Shown here one piece after another: positions 42,041 through 51,143 of a stretch of DNA of 64,000 nt. The stretch spans positions 310,001 to 374,000 of the forward strand of contig NZ_JACHZX010000005.1 of the NCBI RefSeq assembly GCF_014193845.1, in the 5' to 3' direction. A program made the translations under genes and the position numbers. Below the pieces are notes generated by a model that had not been told where the DNA came from, searched no databases, and saw only the letters and a list, made by a program, of their open reading frames with translations. Source of the DNA: Sphingomonas sp. BK345 (GTDB lineage: Bacteria > Pseudomonadota > Alphaproteobacteria > Sphingomonadales > Sphingomonadaceae). The first letter of the stretch is position 1, and every line of letters begins with the position of its first letter.

Positions 42041-43972
42041 GTGACCATAGCCTATCGCCGCATCGCGACCGCGTTGCCACTGCTGCTGCTCGCGCCAGCA
42101 GCGCACGCGCAGAGCGCGCAATCGACCGAGGCGCTCGAGCAGGCGACCCGCGCGGGCGACGACGTGATCGTCACCGCCGCGCGCGCCGCGACGCCGGCCG
42201 ACACCGTGGCGCAGGCGGTGACCGTGCTCGACACCGCGACGATCGAGCGGCGCCAGACGGTGGTGCTCGCCGATCTGCTGCGACAGACCCCCGGGATCGC
42301 GGTGGCGCGCACCGGCGGCGTCGGCGGCGTCACCTCGGTGTTCATCCGCGGCGCCGAGAGCGACCAGACGGCGGCACTGATCGACGGCGTGAAGATCAAC
42401 GACCCGTCCGCACCCGGGGGCGGCTTCAATTTCGGCGAGCTGCTGGTTGGCAATATAGCGCGGGTCGAGGTGCTGCGCGGCGCCTCCTCGGTGCTGTGGG
42501 GCAGCCAGGCGATCGGCGGCGTGGTCAACATGATCACTCGCCAGCCGACCGACCGGCTGAGCGTCAACGCGCGGGCCGAGGGCGGTTCGATGGGCACTGG
42601 CCAGGCCTTCGCCAATGTCTCGGGTCGTGCCGGCGCGATCGCAGCGAGCCTGGGTGGCGGCTATTACACCACCGACGGCATCTCGTCCTACGCGCGCGGC
42701 AGCGAGCGCGACGGCTTTCGACACTATGGCGGCAACGCCAGTGTCACGGCGACGCTGGCGAGCAACGTCTCGGTCGACCTGCGCGGCTTCTATGCCAATG
42801 GTCGCACCGAGTTCGACGGCTTCCCGGCGCCGAACTACACCTTCAACGACACGCGCGAGTACAGCGACGCCGAGCAGTGGATCGGCTACGGCGGCGTCAA
42901 CGTCGCGCTGTTCGACGGCGCGCTGCACAACCGGCTGGGCTATGCGCGGACCGATATCGCGCGCACCAGCTACGACCGTGATCTGACGCCGCGCGAGACG
43001 TACCGCTCGCAGGGGCAGAACCACCGGATCGAGTATCAGGGCGTTGCCGACCTCGGTGCGGTCGTGCGCGCGACCTTCGGCGCCGAGCGCGAGATCTCGC
43101 GGCTCTACACGCGCGGCTATGGTAGCACCGATCGCGGGCGGGCGCGGCTGTTCAGCCTCTATGGCCAGCTCGCGCTCACCCCGATCGAGGGAGTCACCGC
43201 GACCGGTGGCGTGCGCCACGACGACCATGACCGCTTCGGCGGCGCCACCGTCGGCGCGGCGAGCCTCGCCTGGACGCCCAACGACGGCGCCACCCTGCTG
43301 CGCGGGAGCTGGTCGCAGGGCTTCAAGGCGCCGACCCTGTTCCAGCTCAACGGCAGCACCGGCAACCCGAACCTGCGCCCCGAGCGATCCGAGGGGTGGG
43401 ACGCGGGGGTGACCCAGCGCGCGCTCGATGGCGCATTGGAGGCGAGCGCGACGTGGTTCCGCCGCGTCTCGCGCGACCTGATCAACACGCGCGCGTGCAG
43501 CCCCGCGGTGGACGGGCCGATCTGCGGCGCGCGGCCGTTCGGCATCTACGACAACGTCGCGCGCACCCGCGCGCAGGGGCTGGAGTTCGCGCTCACCTTG
43601 CGCCCGGTCGAGGCGGTGACCGTCGTCGCTGCCTACACTTATCTCGACGGCGAGAACCGCTCGCCCGGCGCGAGCTTCGGCCTGCCGCTGCTGCGCCGCC
43701 CGCGTGACAGCACCACCGTCAACGCCGACTATCGCTGGCCCTTCGGCCTCTCCACGGGGGTGACGCTCACCGCGGTCGGCGACAGCTACGACGTCGGCCA
43801 GGTGCGGCTCGACGGCTATGTCCTCGCCGACCTGCGCGCCGCGCTGCCACTGACGGAGAAGATCGAGCTGTACGCGCGGCTCGAGAATGCCTTCGACCAG
43901 CGCTACGTCGTGGCGGTGGACTATGGCAATCCCGGGCGCGCCGCCTATGGCGGGGTGCGGCTGCGCTACTGA
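42041..43972 (+). CDS. btuB: Vitamin B12 outer-membrane receptor
   Basis: 643 residues. TonB-dependent importer of cobalamin. A signal peptide (IATALPLLLLAPAAHAQ) is followed by the TonB box region DDVIVTAARAA, the plug (ADLLRQTPGIAVARTGG, SVFIRGAESDQTAALIDGVK, VEVLRGASSVLWGSQAIGGV) and the barrel, ending with a terminal aromatic after GVRLRY. GTG 42041 is chosen because GGGGGAG lies directly upstream; the earlier GTG at 42029 would bury that site. The cobalamin riboswitch upstream and BtuF/C/D downstream fix the substrate. Medium-size BtuB-like receptor. Confidence 0.94.
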   Translation: MTIAYRRIATALPLLLLAPAAHAQSAQSTEALEQATRAGDDVIVTAARAATPADTVAQAVTVLDTATIERRQTVVLADLLRQTPGIAVARTGGVGGVTSVFIRGAESDQTAALIDGVKINDPSAPGGGFNFGELLVGNIARVEVLRGASSVLWGSQAIGGVVNMITRQPTDRLSVNARAEGGSMGTGQAFANVSGRAGAIAASLGGGYYTTDGISSYARGSERDGFRHYGGNASVTATLASNVSVDLRGFYANGRTEFDGFPAPNYTFNDTREYSDAEQWIGYGGVNVALFDGALHNRLGYARTDIARTSYDRDLTPRETYRSQGQNHRIEYQGVADLGAVVRATFGAEREISRLYTRGYGSTDRGRARLFSLYGQLALTPIEGVTATGGVRHDDHDRFGGATVGAASLAWTPNDGATLLRGSWSQGFKAPTLFQLNGSTGNPNLRPERSEGWDAGVTQRALDGALEASATWFRRVSRDLINTRACSPAVDGPICGARPFGIYDNVARTRAQGLEFALTLRPVEAVTVVAAYTYLDGENRSPGASFGLPLLRRPRDSTTVNADYRWPFGLSTGVTLTAVGDSYDVGQVRLDGYVLADLRAALPLTEKIELYARLENAFDQRYVVAVDYGNPGRAAYGGVRLRY

Positions 43973-43973
43973 C

Positions 43974-44804
43974 ATGGGCGCACGCGCTCCCCTTCTGCTG
44001 CTCGCGGCACCCGCTCTGGTCTCCGCCGCGACGCCGCGTGCGCCGCGCATCGTGTCGATCAATCCCTGCCTCGACGCGGTGCTGGTGCGAGTCGCCGACC
44101 CCGCGCAGATCGCCTCGATCAGCGCTTACTCGCAGGACGCGCGCTCCAGCTCGATCCCGCTCGCGCTGGCGCGGCGCTACCCGGCCAACGCCGGTACCGC
44201 GGAGGAGGTGGTGGCGCTGCGCCCCGACCTCGTCGTCGCCGGCGGCCATGTCGCCCCCGCGACTGTGGCCGCGCTGGCGCGGCTGCGCGTGCCGCTCGCG
44301 CAATTCGCGGTGCCCACGACGGTGGAGGAGAGCGTCGCCCAGGTGCGCGACCTCGCCGCGCGCGTTGGTCATCCGGCGCGCGGCGCGGCGCTGGCGGCGC
44401 GCATCGAGGCGGCGGCGCGACCGTCTCGGGTGATGCCGCTGCCCGCGCTGATCTTCGGCGCGGGCGGGCTGGTGCCCGGCGCGGGCACGCTGCCCGACGA
44501 CCTGCTGACCCGCGCCGGCTTCCGCAACGCCAGCGCGACCTACGGGCTGGCGCGCTGGGACGTGCTGCCGCTCGAGCACCTCGTCGCCGCGCCGCCGCGC
44601 GTGCTCTTCTCGGTCGCCGCGGCCGAGGGCGCGGGTGGGGGCGGGGGCGAGCGCGCCGAGCACCATCCCGCGCTCCGCCGACTCGCGCCGCGGCTCATCA
44701 CCTTGCCCTTCCCGGCGCGGCTGATGAACTGCGGCGGGCCGACGATCGTCGAGGCGATGGCGGTGCTGCGCGGCGCACGCACGCGGCTCGGGGAGCGTCG
44801 ATGA
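43974..44804 (+). CDS. btuF: Periplasmic cobalamin-binding protein BtuF-like
   Basis: 276 residues. A signal peptide (APLLLLAAPALVSAA) precedes a class III periplasmic binding fold: PRIVSINPCLDAVLVRVADP, then EEVVALRPDLVVAGGHVAP, a long central helix, and LLTRAGFRNASATYGLARWD. This hands B12 to BtuC. A Gly run (GAGGGGGERAE, around residue 219-229) lies in the second lobe and is unusual. ATG 43974 starts two bases after the btuB stop; its own stop overlaps btuC by four bases. Confidence 0.88.
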   Translation: MGARAPLLLLAAPALVSAATPRAPRIVSINPCLDAVLVRVADPAQIASISAYSQDARSSSIPLALARRYPANAGTAEEVVALRPDLVVAGGHVAPATVAALARLRVPLAQFAVPTTVEESVAQVRDLAARVGHPARGAALAARIEAAARPSRVMPLPALIFGAGGLVPGAGTLPDDLLTRAGFRNASATYGLARWDVLPLEHLVAAPPRVLFSVAAAEGAGGGGGERAEHHPALRRLAPRLITLPFPARLMNCGGPTIVEAMAVLRGARTRLGERR

Positions 44805-45763
44805 GCCGCGCGACGCTCTGGCTCCTGCTCGCGCTGCTGCTCGCCGCGGCGGGCTCGCTCGCCGCGGGCAAGGTGTGGGTCCCGCTCGACGCCTGGACCA
44901 GCGCCGACCCGCGCTCGATCATCATCGTCGAGCTGCGACTGCCGCGCACGATCCTCGCGCTGATCGTCGGCGCGGCTTTGGGCGTCGCGGGAGCGGCGAT
45001 GCAGGGCTATCTGCGCAACCCGCTCGCCGACCCCGGACTGTTCGGCGTCTCCTCGGGTGCGGCGCTGGGCGCGGTCTGCGCGCTCTTCTTCGGCTATGCC
45101 GCGCAAGCCTGGCTGCTGCCGCTCTTCGCGCTGGCGGGGGCGGCGGCGACGATGGCGCTGCTCGCGCTGATCGCGGGGCGCTCGGCCAGCCTGCTCGTGT
45201 TCACGCTCGCGGGCATGGTGCTGACGAGCCTCACCGGCTCGCTCACCGCGCTCGCGATCAGCCTGGCGTCGACGCCCTTCGTCGCCTCCGAGATCGTCAC
45301 CTGGCTCATGGGCGCGCTGACCGACCGCAGCTGGGACGACGTGTGGCTGGCGCTGCCGCTGGTCGCGCTCGGCGTCGCGGTGCTGGCGCGTACCGCGCCC
45401 GCGCTCGACGCGCTGACGCTGGGCGAGACCGCGGCGCGCTCGCTCGGGGTCGAGCCGCGGCGGCTGCAGCGCGCGATCGTGCTGGGCGTCGCGCTCACCG
45501 TCGGTGCAACGGTGGCGACCGCGGGGGTGATCGGCTTCGTCGGGCTGATGGTGCCGCATCTCGTCCGGCCGCTCGCGCGCCACCGCCCCGGCGCGACGCT
45601 GTGGCCGAGCGCGCTCGCGGGCGCGCTGCTGGTGACGGTGGCGGACACGCTGGTGCGGCTGGTGCCCAGCGCGAGCGAGCTGCGGCTCGGCATCGCCATG
45701 TCGCTGCTCGGCGCGCCCTTCTTCCTCTACCTGCTGCTGCGGCTGCGCCGGCGGCTGGCATGA
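44801..45763 (+). CDS. btuC: Cobalamin ABC transporter permease BtuC-like
   Basis: 320 residues, FecCD family. About nine to ten transmembrane helices begin at LLLALLLAAAGSLAAG. Characteristic blocks are ELRLPRTILALIVGAALGVA, GAAMQGYLRNPLADPGLFGV, and VGLMVPHLVRPLARHRPGA that contacts the ATPase. The start overlaps the BtuF stop and its stop overlaps the btuD start, so all three are coupled. Confidence 0.93.
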   Translation: MSRATLWLLLALLLAAAGSLAAGKVWVPLDAWTSADPRSIIIVELRLPRTILALIVGAALGVAGAAMQGYLRNPLADPGLFGVSSGAALGAVCALFFGYAAQAWLLPLFALAGAAATMALLALIAGRSASLLVFTLAGMVLTSLTGSLTALAISLASTPFVASEIVTWLMGALTDRSWDDVWLALPLVALGVAVLARTAPALDALTLGETAARSLGVEPRRLQRAIVLGVALTVGATVATAGVIGFVGLMVPHLVRPLARHRPGATLWPSALAGALLVTVADTLVRLVPSASELRLGIAMSLLGAPFFLYLLLRLRRRLA

Positions 45764-46533
45764 GCGCGCTGGCGACCGAGGCGCTGACGCTGTCGCTCGG
45801 CGGCCGGCGCGTGCTCGAGGAGGTGACGCTCACGCTCGCGCCGGGGCGGGTGACCGCGTTGCTCGGGCCCAACGGCGCGGGCAAGAGTAGCCTGCTCGCC
45901 TGCCTCGCCGCCCTGCGCCGCCCCGACTCGGGTGCGGCGACGCTCGATGGCAAAGACGTGACGGCGCTGCCCGTGCGCGAGCGCGCCCGCCGCATCGGCT
46001 TCCTGCCGCAGCAGGCGGACGTGCACTGGGACGTCGACGTGCGCGCGCTGGTGGCGCTCGGCCGGCTGCCGTGGCGCGGGCACGGCGCGGCGGGCGTTGC
46101 GGACCGCGCCGCGGTGGAGCGCGCGCTGGAGGCGACCGCGATGACCGCGCTGGCGGGGCGGCCGGTCGAGCAGCTCTCCGGCGGCGAGCGCGCCCGCGCG
46201 CTGCTGGCGCGCGTGCTGGCGGGGGAGCCCGAGTGGCTGCTCGCCGACGAGCCGCTCGCCAGCCTCGACCCGGCGCACCAGCTCGACGTCGGCGCGCGGC
46301 TCCGCGCGGTCGCGGCGGCGGGTGCGGGCGTGGTGCTGGTGGTCCACGACCTCAATCTCGCGGCACGGCTGGCGGACTCCGTTTTGCTGCTGCGCGCCGG
46401 GCGCGTGGTGGCGGCAGGCGACACTTCGGCGGTGCTGACGCCGGAGACGATCGCGGCGACCTATGGGGTGACGGTGGAGGTGGGCGTCACCGCGGGGGGC
46501 GAGCGATACATCGTGCCGGTGGGGCGGGTCTGA
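45760..46533 (+). CDS. btuD: Cobalamin ABC transporter ATP-binding protein BtuD-like
   Basis: 257 residues. Powers B12 import. Walker A GPNGAGKSSLL (around 38), Q-loop IGFLPQQADVHW, ABC signature LSGGERARALLARVLAG, Walker B EWLLADEPLASLD and H-loop VVLVVHDLNLAARLA are all intact. ATG 45760 overlaps the btuC stop. Last gene of the riboswitch-controlled operon; tRNA-Cys follows, on the other strand. Confidence 0.94.
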   Translation: MSALATEALTLSLGGRRVLEEVTLTLAPGRVTALLGPNGAGKSSLLACLAALRRPDSGAATLDGKDVTALPVRERARRIGFLPQQADVHWDVDVRALVALGRLPWRGHGAAGVADRAAVERALEATAMTALAGRPVEQLSGGERARALLARVLAGEPEWLLADEPLASLDPAHQLDVGARLRAVAAAGAGVVLVVHDLNLAARLADSVLLLRAGRVVAAGDTSAVLTPETIAATYGVTVEVGVTAGGERYIVPVGRV

Positions 46534-46544
46534 GCCGCTGCATC

Positions 46545-46618
46545 TGGAGGCGCGACCGGGAATCGAACCCGGGTGCAAGGATTTGCAGTCCTCTGCGTCA
46601 CCACTCCGCCATCGCGCC
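46545..46618 (-). tRNA. tRNA-Cys (anticodon GCA)
   Basis: 74 nt with encoded CCA. Acceptor GGCGCGA/TCGCGCC is perfect, discriminator U. Anticodon stem-loop AGGAC-TGCAAAT-CCT region presents GCA, and the T-arm CCCGGGTTCGATTCCCGG is standard. It is convergent with btuD. Confidence 0.96.
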
Positions 46619-46774
46619 TCGATGCCGTGGAGGCGCGCATCTGCGGGCAGCGGGGCCGGCTGTCAAGCACCGCCGCGCGGCAAAGTGATTGGCGAAGCCG
46701 CCGCTGCGCGATACAAACCCGCCACGCGCAACGTGTGTTGCATTACTAAAACAGCTATGTCACAGGAACGTCCG

Positions 46775-47446
46775 ATGACCGCCGCAGCCACCCTTCGTGA
46801 CGACGTTTTCACCGCGATGCGCCAGGCGATGGTGGCGAGCCAGCTGCGCACCGTCGCGGTGACCGATCCGCGTGTGGTGGCGGCGATGGCGGAAGTGCCG
46901 CGCGAGCGCTTCGTCCCCGCCGCATCGACCGCGATGGCCTATCGCGACACCGCGATCGCGCTGGGGCAGGGGCGCGCGCTCAACACGCCGCTCGCTACCG
47001 CGCGGCTGCTGGTCGAGGCGCGGCTGCGCGCGAGCGATCGCGTGCTGCTGATCGGCGCGGCGGCGGGCTATACCGCGGCGGTGCTGGCGCGGATCGTCGC
47101 CGAGGTCGTCGCGGTGGAAGAGTCGCCCGATCTCGCCGCGCACGCGCGCGCCGCGCTTGCGGACGAGCCCAAGGTGACCGTGGTCGAAGCATCGCTCGCG
47201 CAGGGCCATGCCACGGGCGCGCCCTATGACGTGCTGCTGGTCGACGGCGCGGTCGAGGAGCTGCCGTCGACTTTGCTCACCCAGGTCGTCGACGGCGGGC
47301 GCATCGCGACCGGGCTGATCGAGCGCGGCGTGTTCCGCCTCGCCGCCGGCGCGCACCGCGGCGCCGCGACCGCGCTGACGCCCTTCGCCGACATCGACTC
47401 CGTCCGCCTGCCCGGTTTCGCCAAACCGCGCGGCTTCACCTTCTGA
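46775..47446 (+). CDS. pcm: Protein-L-isoaspartate O-methyltransferase-family protein
   Basis: 223 residues, SAM-dependent methyltransferase fold. The family opening RQAMVASQLRTVAVTDPRVV, MAEVPRERFVPA, and the SAM site VLLIGAAAGYTAAVLARI (normally IGTGSGY) are present; VVAVEESPDLAAHAR gives the acidic residue of strand 2. The glycine motif is altered (GAAAGY for G-x-G-x-GY), so activity is less certain. ATG 46775 has AGGAA eight bases upstream and is preferred over ATG 46757. It directly precedes tolC, as in many sphingomonads. Confidence 0.85.
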   Translation: MTAAATLRDDVFTAMRQAMVASQLRTVAVTDPRVVAAMAEVPRERFVPAASTAMAYRDTAIALGQGRALNTPLATARLLVEARLRASDRVLLIGAAAGYTAAVLARIVAEVVAVEESPDLAAHARAALADEPKVTVVEASLAQGHATGAPYDVLLVDGAVEELPSTLLTQVVDGGRIATGLIERGVFRLAAGAHRGAATALTPFADIDSVRLPGFAKPRGFTF

Positions 47447-47459
47447 TCGAGGTATCCGC

Positions 47460-48974
47460 TTGCGCCGACGTTCGCTGCCGCTGCTCCCGCTGCTCGCACT
47501 GGCGAGCACGCCGCTCTCCGCGGAGACGCTGCGCGACGCCTTGGCCAAGGCCTATCAGAACAACCCGACGCTGACGGCGCAGCGCGCGGCGCAGCGCGCC
47601 AACGACGAGAACGTGCCGATCGCCCGCGCCGGCGGGCGGCCGGTGCTGTCGACCTCGACCGGACTCAACGAGAACCTGCTGCGCGGCGGCAACAGCTTCA
47701 CCACGCCCGAGCGCCAGCTGAGCGCCTCGGCCGGGGTGACGCTGCCGATATACCAGGGCGGACGGGTGAAATACGGCGTCCGCGCCGCCGAGACGCGGGT
47801 CGAGGCGGGGCTGGCCAACCTGCGCGGCGTCGAGGCGAGCACCTTCACCGATGTGGTCGGCGCCTATAACAACGTGATCCGCGACGAGGCGATCGTCGCG
47901 CTCAACGCGCAGAACGTGCGCGTGCTGGAGACCAACCTGCGCGCCAGCCGCGACCGCTTCGAGGTAGGCGACCTCACCCGCACCGACGTGGCGCAGTCGC
48001 AGGCGCGGCTCAGCCTCGCGCGCGCGCAGCTTCAGTCGGCGCAGGCGACGCTGATCTCCAGCCGTGAGAATTACGTCCGGCTCGTCGGCGCTCCTCCGGG
48101 CACGCTCGAGCAGCCGCCCGCGCTCCCCAAGTTGCCGGACAGCGCCGATGCCGCGGTCGAGATCGCGCTGCAGGACAATCCCAACCTGCTCGCGGCGCGC
48201 AAGGTGCGCGAGGCGACCGACTATGACGTCAAGGTCGCGCGCGCGGGCCGCCTGCCGCAGCTCGGCGCCACGATCGGACAGAATTACTTCAACTATCTCG
48301 GCACGCTCGGGCGCGGCAACGCTGCGGGCCTGGGCGTCGGCCAGACCGGCACCGCCACCGCGATCGGCGCCTCAATCAACCTGCCGATCTTCCAAGGCGG
48401 ACGTGTCGCGGCGCAGCTGCGCCAGGCGCAGGAACTGCGCGGCCAGGCGATCGAGCAGGCCACCGGCGCCGAGCGCCAGGTGGTGGCGCAGGCGCGCTCG
48501 GCCTATGCGGTGTGGCGCTCGTCGCTCGAGGTGATCGCCTCGGCCGAGGCGGCCGTCAACGCCAACAAGCTCAGCCTGGAGGGCGTCCGCGCGGAGAACA
48601 GTGTCGGCACGCGCACCATCCTCGACATCCTCAACGCCGAGCAGGAGCTGCTCAACAGCCAGGTGACGCTCGTCAGCGCGCGACGCGACGCCTATGTCGC
48701 GGGCTTCTCGCTGCTCGCGGCGATGGGCCATGCCGAGGCGGAGGACCTCGGGCTCGACGGCGGCGCGCTGTACGACCCGACCGTCAACTATCGCGCGACG
48801 CGCGGGCGCTTCAACGATTTCGCGCGCACCCGCGCGGCCGAGCCGGTCGCCGCCAGCACCGCCGCGATCGGTGCGCAGGACGCCACGGTCACCCGCGAGC
48901 TGGATCCTCTGCTCGAGAGCAATGTTGACAGATCACCCGCGTTGACGACAGGTGTGGACCGGCCGCGCCCTTGA
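47460..48974 (+). CDS. tolC: TolC-family outer-membrane efflux channel
   Basis: 504 residues. Trimeric outer-membrane exit duct for type I secretion and RND/ABC efflux. A signal peptide (LPLLPLLALASTPLSA) precedes LRDALAKAYQNNPTLTAQRA. Two structural repeats follow, with typical coils RDRFEVGDLTRTDVAQSQARL and VRAENSVGTRTILDILNAEQELLNS (quoted in part). The C-terminal tail (around 440-504) is variable. The start is TTG at 47460 with GAGG nine bases upstream. Gap of 13 bases from pcm suggests one transcript. No inner-membrane partner is nearby. Confidence 0.94.
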   Translation: MRRRSLPLLPLLALASTPLSAETLRDALAKAYQNNPTLTAQRAAQRANDENVPIARAGGRPVLSTSTGLNENLLRGGNSFTTPERQLSASAGVTLPIYQGGRVKYGVRAAETRVEAGLANLRGVEASTFTDVVGAYNNVIRDEAIVALNAQNVRVLETNLRASRDRFEVGDLTRTDVAQSQARLSLARAQLQSAQATLISSRENYVRLVGAPPGTLEQPPALPKLPDSADAAVEIALQDNPNLLAARKVREATDYDVKVARAGRLPQLGATIGQNYFNYLGTLGRGNAAGLGVGQTGTATAIGASINLPIFQGGRVAAQLRQAQELRGQAIEQATGAERQVVAQARSAYAVWRSSLEVIASAEAAVNANKLSLEGVRAENSVGTRTILDILNAEQELLNSQVTLVSARRDAYVAGFSLLAAMGHAEAEDLGLDGGALYDPTVNYRATRGRFNDFARTRAAEPVAASTAAIGAQDATVTRELDPLLESNVDRSPALTTGVDRPRP

Positions 48975-49009
48975 TCTAGCGCGGGAAAACACGCTGTGGG
49001 GACCAAGTG

Positions 49010-49558
49010 ATGGCGGATCTGAACGCCGAGCCCTCGATGGAGGACATCCTCGCCTCGATCAAGCGCGTGATCAAGGAGGGCGAGGCCCAGCCGCCGCGCC
49101 GCCCCGCGCCGCGTCCGCTCGGCGGCCACGATCGCGACCATGTCCTTGAGCTCAACGACTCGCTTGCCGCGCCGACGCCCGCGCCCGAGCCCGCACGTTT
49201 CCCGGAGCAGCGCGCGGCCGAGCAGCGCGCGCCCGAGCCGCCGGCGCCGAGCTTCACTCAGACCGAGCCCAGCTTCGCGCCGCCGCCTGCGGCGGGCCCT
49301 GCATCGACGCCGGCAGCCAACGCGGCCGTGCCCGAGCCGGCAGTGTCGCCGGCGACGGTCGAGGCGACCCGGGGTGCGCTCGGCGCGCTGTCGCGGTTGG
49401 TGGTCAAGCCCGAGCCCGACAGCGACGGCACGCTCGAGGGGCTGGTGCGCGACATGCTGCGCCCGATGCTGAGCGACTGGCTCGATCACAATTTGCCGCG
49501 ACTGGTCGAGCAGATGGTCGCGCGCGAGATCGCCAAGATCACCGCGGGTCAGGGATAG
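49010..49558 (+). CDS. DUF2497 (PopZ-like) protein
   Basis: 182 residues. The N-terminal ADLNAEPSMEDILASIKRVI motif and the C-terminal helical block LEGLVRDMLRPMLSDWLDHN, ending VEQMVAREIAKIT, frame a Pro/Ala/Glu-rich disordered middle. This is the PopZ layout: the C-terminal helices polymerise and the N-terminus recruits partners at the cell pole. A polar organising role is inferred from the family. ATG 49010 is preferred over GTG 49007; GGGGA lies upstream. The valyl-tRNA synthetase gene often found beside it is not here. Confidence 0.88.
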   Translation: MADLNAEPSMEDILASIKRVIKEGEAQPPRRPAPRPLGGHDRDHVLELNDSLAAPTPAPEPARFPEQRAAEQRAPEPPAPSFTQTEPSFAPPPAAGPASTPAANAAVPEPAVSPATVEATRGALGALSRLVVKPEPDSDGTLEGLVRDMLRPMLSDWLDHNLPRLVEQMVAREIAKITAGQG

Positions 49559-49634
49559 GCGAGAAGGGCCGGAGCAACGCCGCAGGAGGCGTAGAGCGCC
49601 AGGTCGGTAGGTCGCGACCTCGAGCCACCCTGCG

Positions 49635-49721
49635 TGCCCGGCGATGGCCGAGGCCCAGTTGCGAAAGAGGTCGTGGGTCTCATCGGCGTCCCGCATCTGA
49701 GCTCCGGCCTTCGGGCATGCC
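49635..49721. repeat. Degenerate palindromic repeat, family 1, copy D
   Basis: Left arm gcccggcgatggccgaggcc and right arm gctccggccttcgggcatgc are decayed inverted copies of the family-1 arms, with a cccagttgcga spacer start as in the other copies. It lies between the convergent DUF2497 and histidine kinase genes. Confidence 0.55.
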
Positions 49722-49776
49722 CGTTGCACGATCCCATCCGCCTCCTCGTCCCATCGGGTTACAGCCCGCGCTCACC

Positions 49777-51126
49777 TCACGACCGCAGCGGCAGCTCCAG
49801 CGCCACCATTAGTCCGGGCGCGGCGTCGTCGAGCGTGACGCTGCCGCCATGCAGCCGCGCCACCGCAGCGACCAGCGAGAGCCCCAGCCCGGCACCGTTG
49901 CCACCCCGCGCCTCGTCGACCCGGCCGAAGCGGCTCAGCGCGACGGCGCGATGCTCGGGCGCGATGCCGGTACCTTCGTCGGCGACGCTCACGGTAGCGG
50001 CATTCGGCGTCATCTTGAGCGACAGCGTGATCGTGCCGGCGCCATATTTCAGCGCATTGTCGATCAGGTTGCCGAGCGCCTGCGCGATCAGCTCGCGATG
50101 CAGCGGCAGCGTCAGCGGTTCCGGCGCGACCACACGGATGGCGCGGTCCGCATCCTCCGCGAGCGGCCCGTAGATCTCGGCGAGCTGCTCCAGCTCGTTG
50201 GCGAGGTCGACCGGCGCGAACGACTCGCGCCCGATGCCTGCCTCGGCGCGCGTGATGCGCAGTGCGGTCTCGACCAGCGCGAGCACGCGCTCGCCCTCGC
50301 CGAGGGCGCGGTCGACCGCCTCCTGCGCAGCGGGCTCACTGACCTGCGCCGCGGCGCGTTCCAGCGCCGAGCGCAGCCGCGTCAGCGGCGACTTGAGGTC
50401 ATGCGCCAGCGTGTCGGTGGCGATCGTCAGCTCGCTGACCAGCGAGTCGAGCCGGTCGAGCGTGGCGTTCACCGCGTCGGCGAGCAGGGCGAAGGCGTCG
50501 CCGCTGCGATCGTCGGCGACGCGGCGCGAGAGATCGCCGCCGCGTACGGCCCGCAGCGTCGTCACCGTGTCGTCGAGGCGGGTGACGATCATCCGCGCTG
50601 CCAGCCAGGCGGCGAGCGCGGCGAAGGCGATCGCGAGCGACAGGGCCACCAGCATCGCCGCCTCAAGCAGGCGTACGGTGCGGCGCTCGCCCTCCACCAC
50701 GCTGCCCGTGAGCAGCCGCGCGCCGCCGGGCAGCCGCGTCGCGCGTACCAGCATCGCCTCGGGCGCGTCGTGGCGGCGGCGGTACAGCTCTACCGCGATC
50801 GTGCCGTCGTCGGGGAAGATGTTGGGCGGCCAGGCGGAGAGATTGCCCGCCAGCCGGTTACCCGCCGCGTCAGCGAGCAGCACCACCGCGCCAGCGCGGG
50901 CGGGGCGCGCGCCGCGCAGCTCGATCGCGCGCGCCAGCCCGGCGGTGCCCGCGTCGCTCTGGATCGCGAGCAGGTCCTGGCGCAACACCTCCTCGGTGGC
51001 GAGCGCGCGATCGTACACCTGGCCGCGCACGATCGCGCGCAGCGTCAGCAGCAGCGTCGCCGCCGCGGCCACTTGCAGCAGGAAGACGAGCGCGGCGAAG
51101 CGCGCCGTGGTCGAGCGCCAGTGCAC
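49777..51126 (-). CDS. Two-component sensor histidine kinase
   Basis: 449 residues. Two transmembrane helices (around 10-32 and 165-190) enclose a periplasmic sensor of about 130 residues. HAMP (around 190-240) leads to the phosphoacceptor helix with H-box LAHDLKSPLTRLR, then N-box LIDNALKYG, DEGTGIAPEH and GAGLGLSLVAAVARLHGG. GTG 51126 follows the regulator stop by 17 bases; the longer frame to 51285 is not needed. Ligand unknown. Partner is the OmpR-type regulator just upstream. Confidence 0.93.
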   Translation of the reverse strand: MHWRSTTARFAALVFLLQVAAAATLLLTLRAIVRGQVYDRALATEEVLRQDLLAIQSDAGTAGLARAIELRGARPARAGAVVLLADAAGNRLAGNLSAWPPNIFPDDGTIAVELYRRRHDAPEAMLVRATRLPGGARLLTGSVVEGERRTVRLLEAAMLVALSLAIAFAALAAWLAARMIVTRLDDTVTTLRAVRGGDLSRRVADDRSGDAFALLADAVNATLDRLDSLVSELTIATDTLAHDLKSPLTRLRSALERAAAQVSEPAAQEAVDRALGEGERVLALVETALRITRAEAGIGRESFAPVDLANELEQLAEIYGPLAEDADRAIRVVAPEPLTLPLHRELIAQALGNLIDNALKYGAGTITLSLKMTPNAATVSVADEGTGIAPEHRAVALSRFGRVDEARGGNGAGLGLSLVAAVARLHGGSVTLDDAAPGLMVALELPLRS

Positions 51127-51143
51127 CTCAGCGCGCGCGCATT

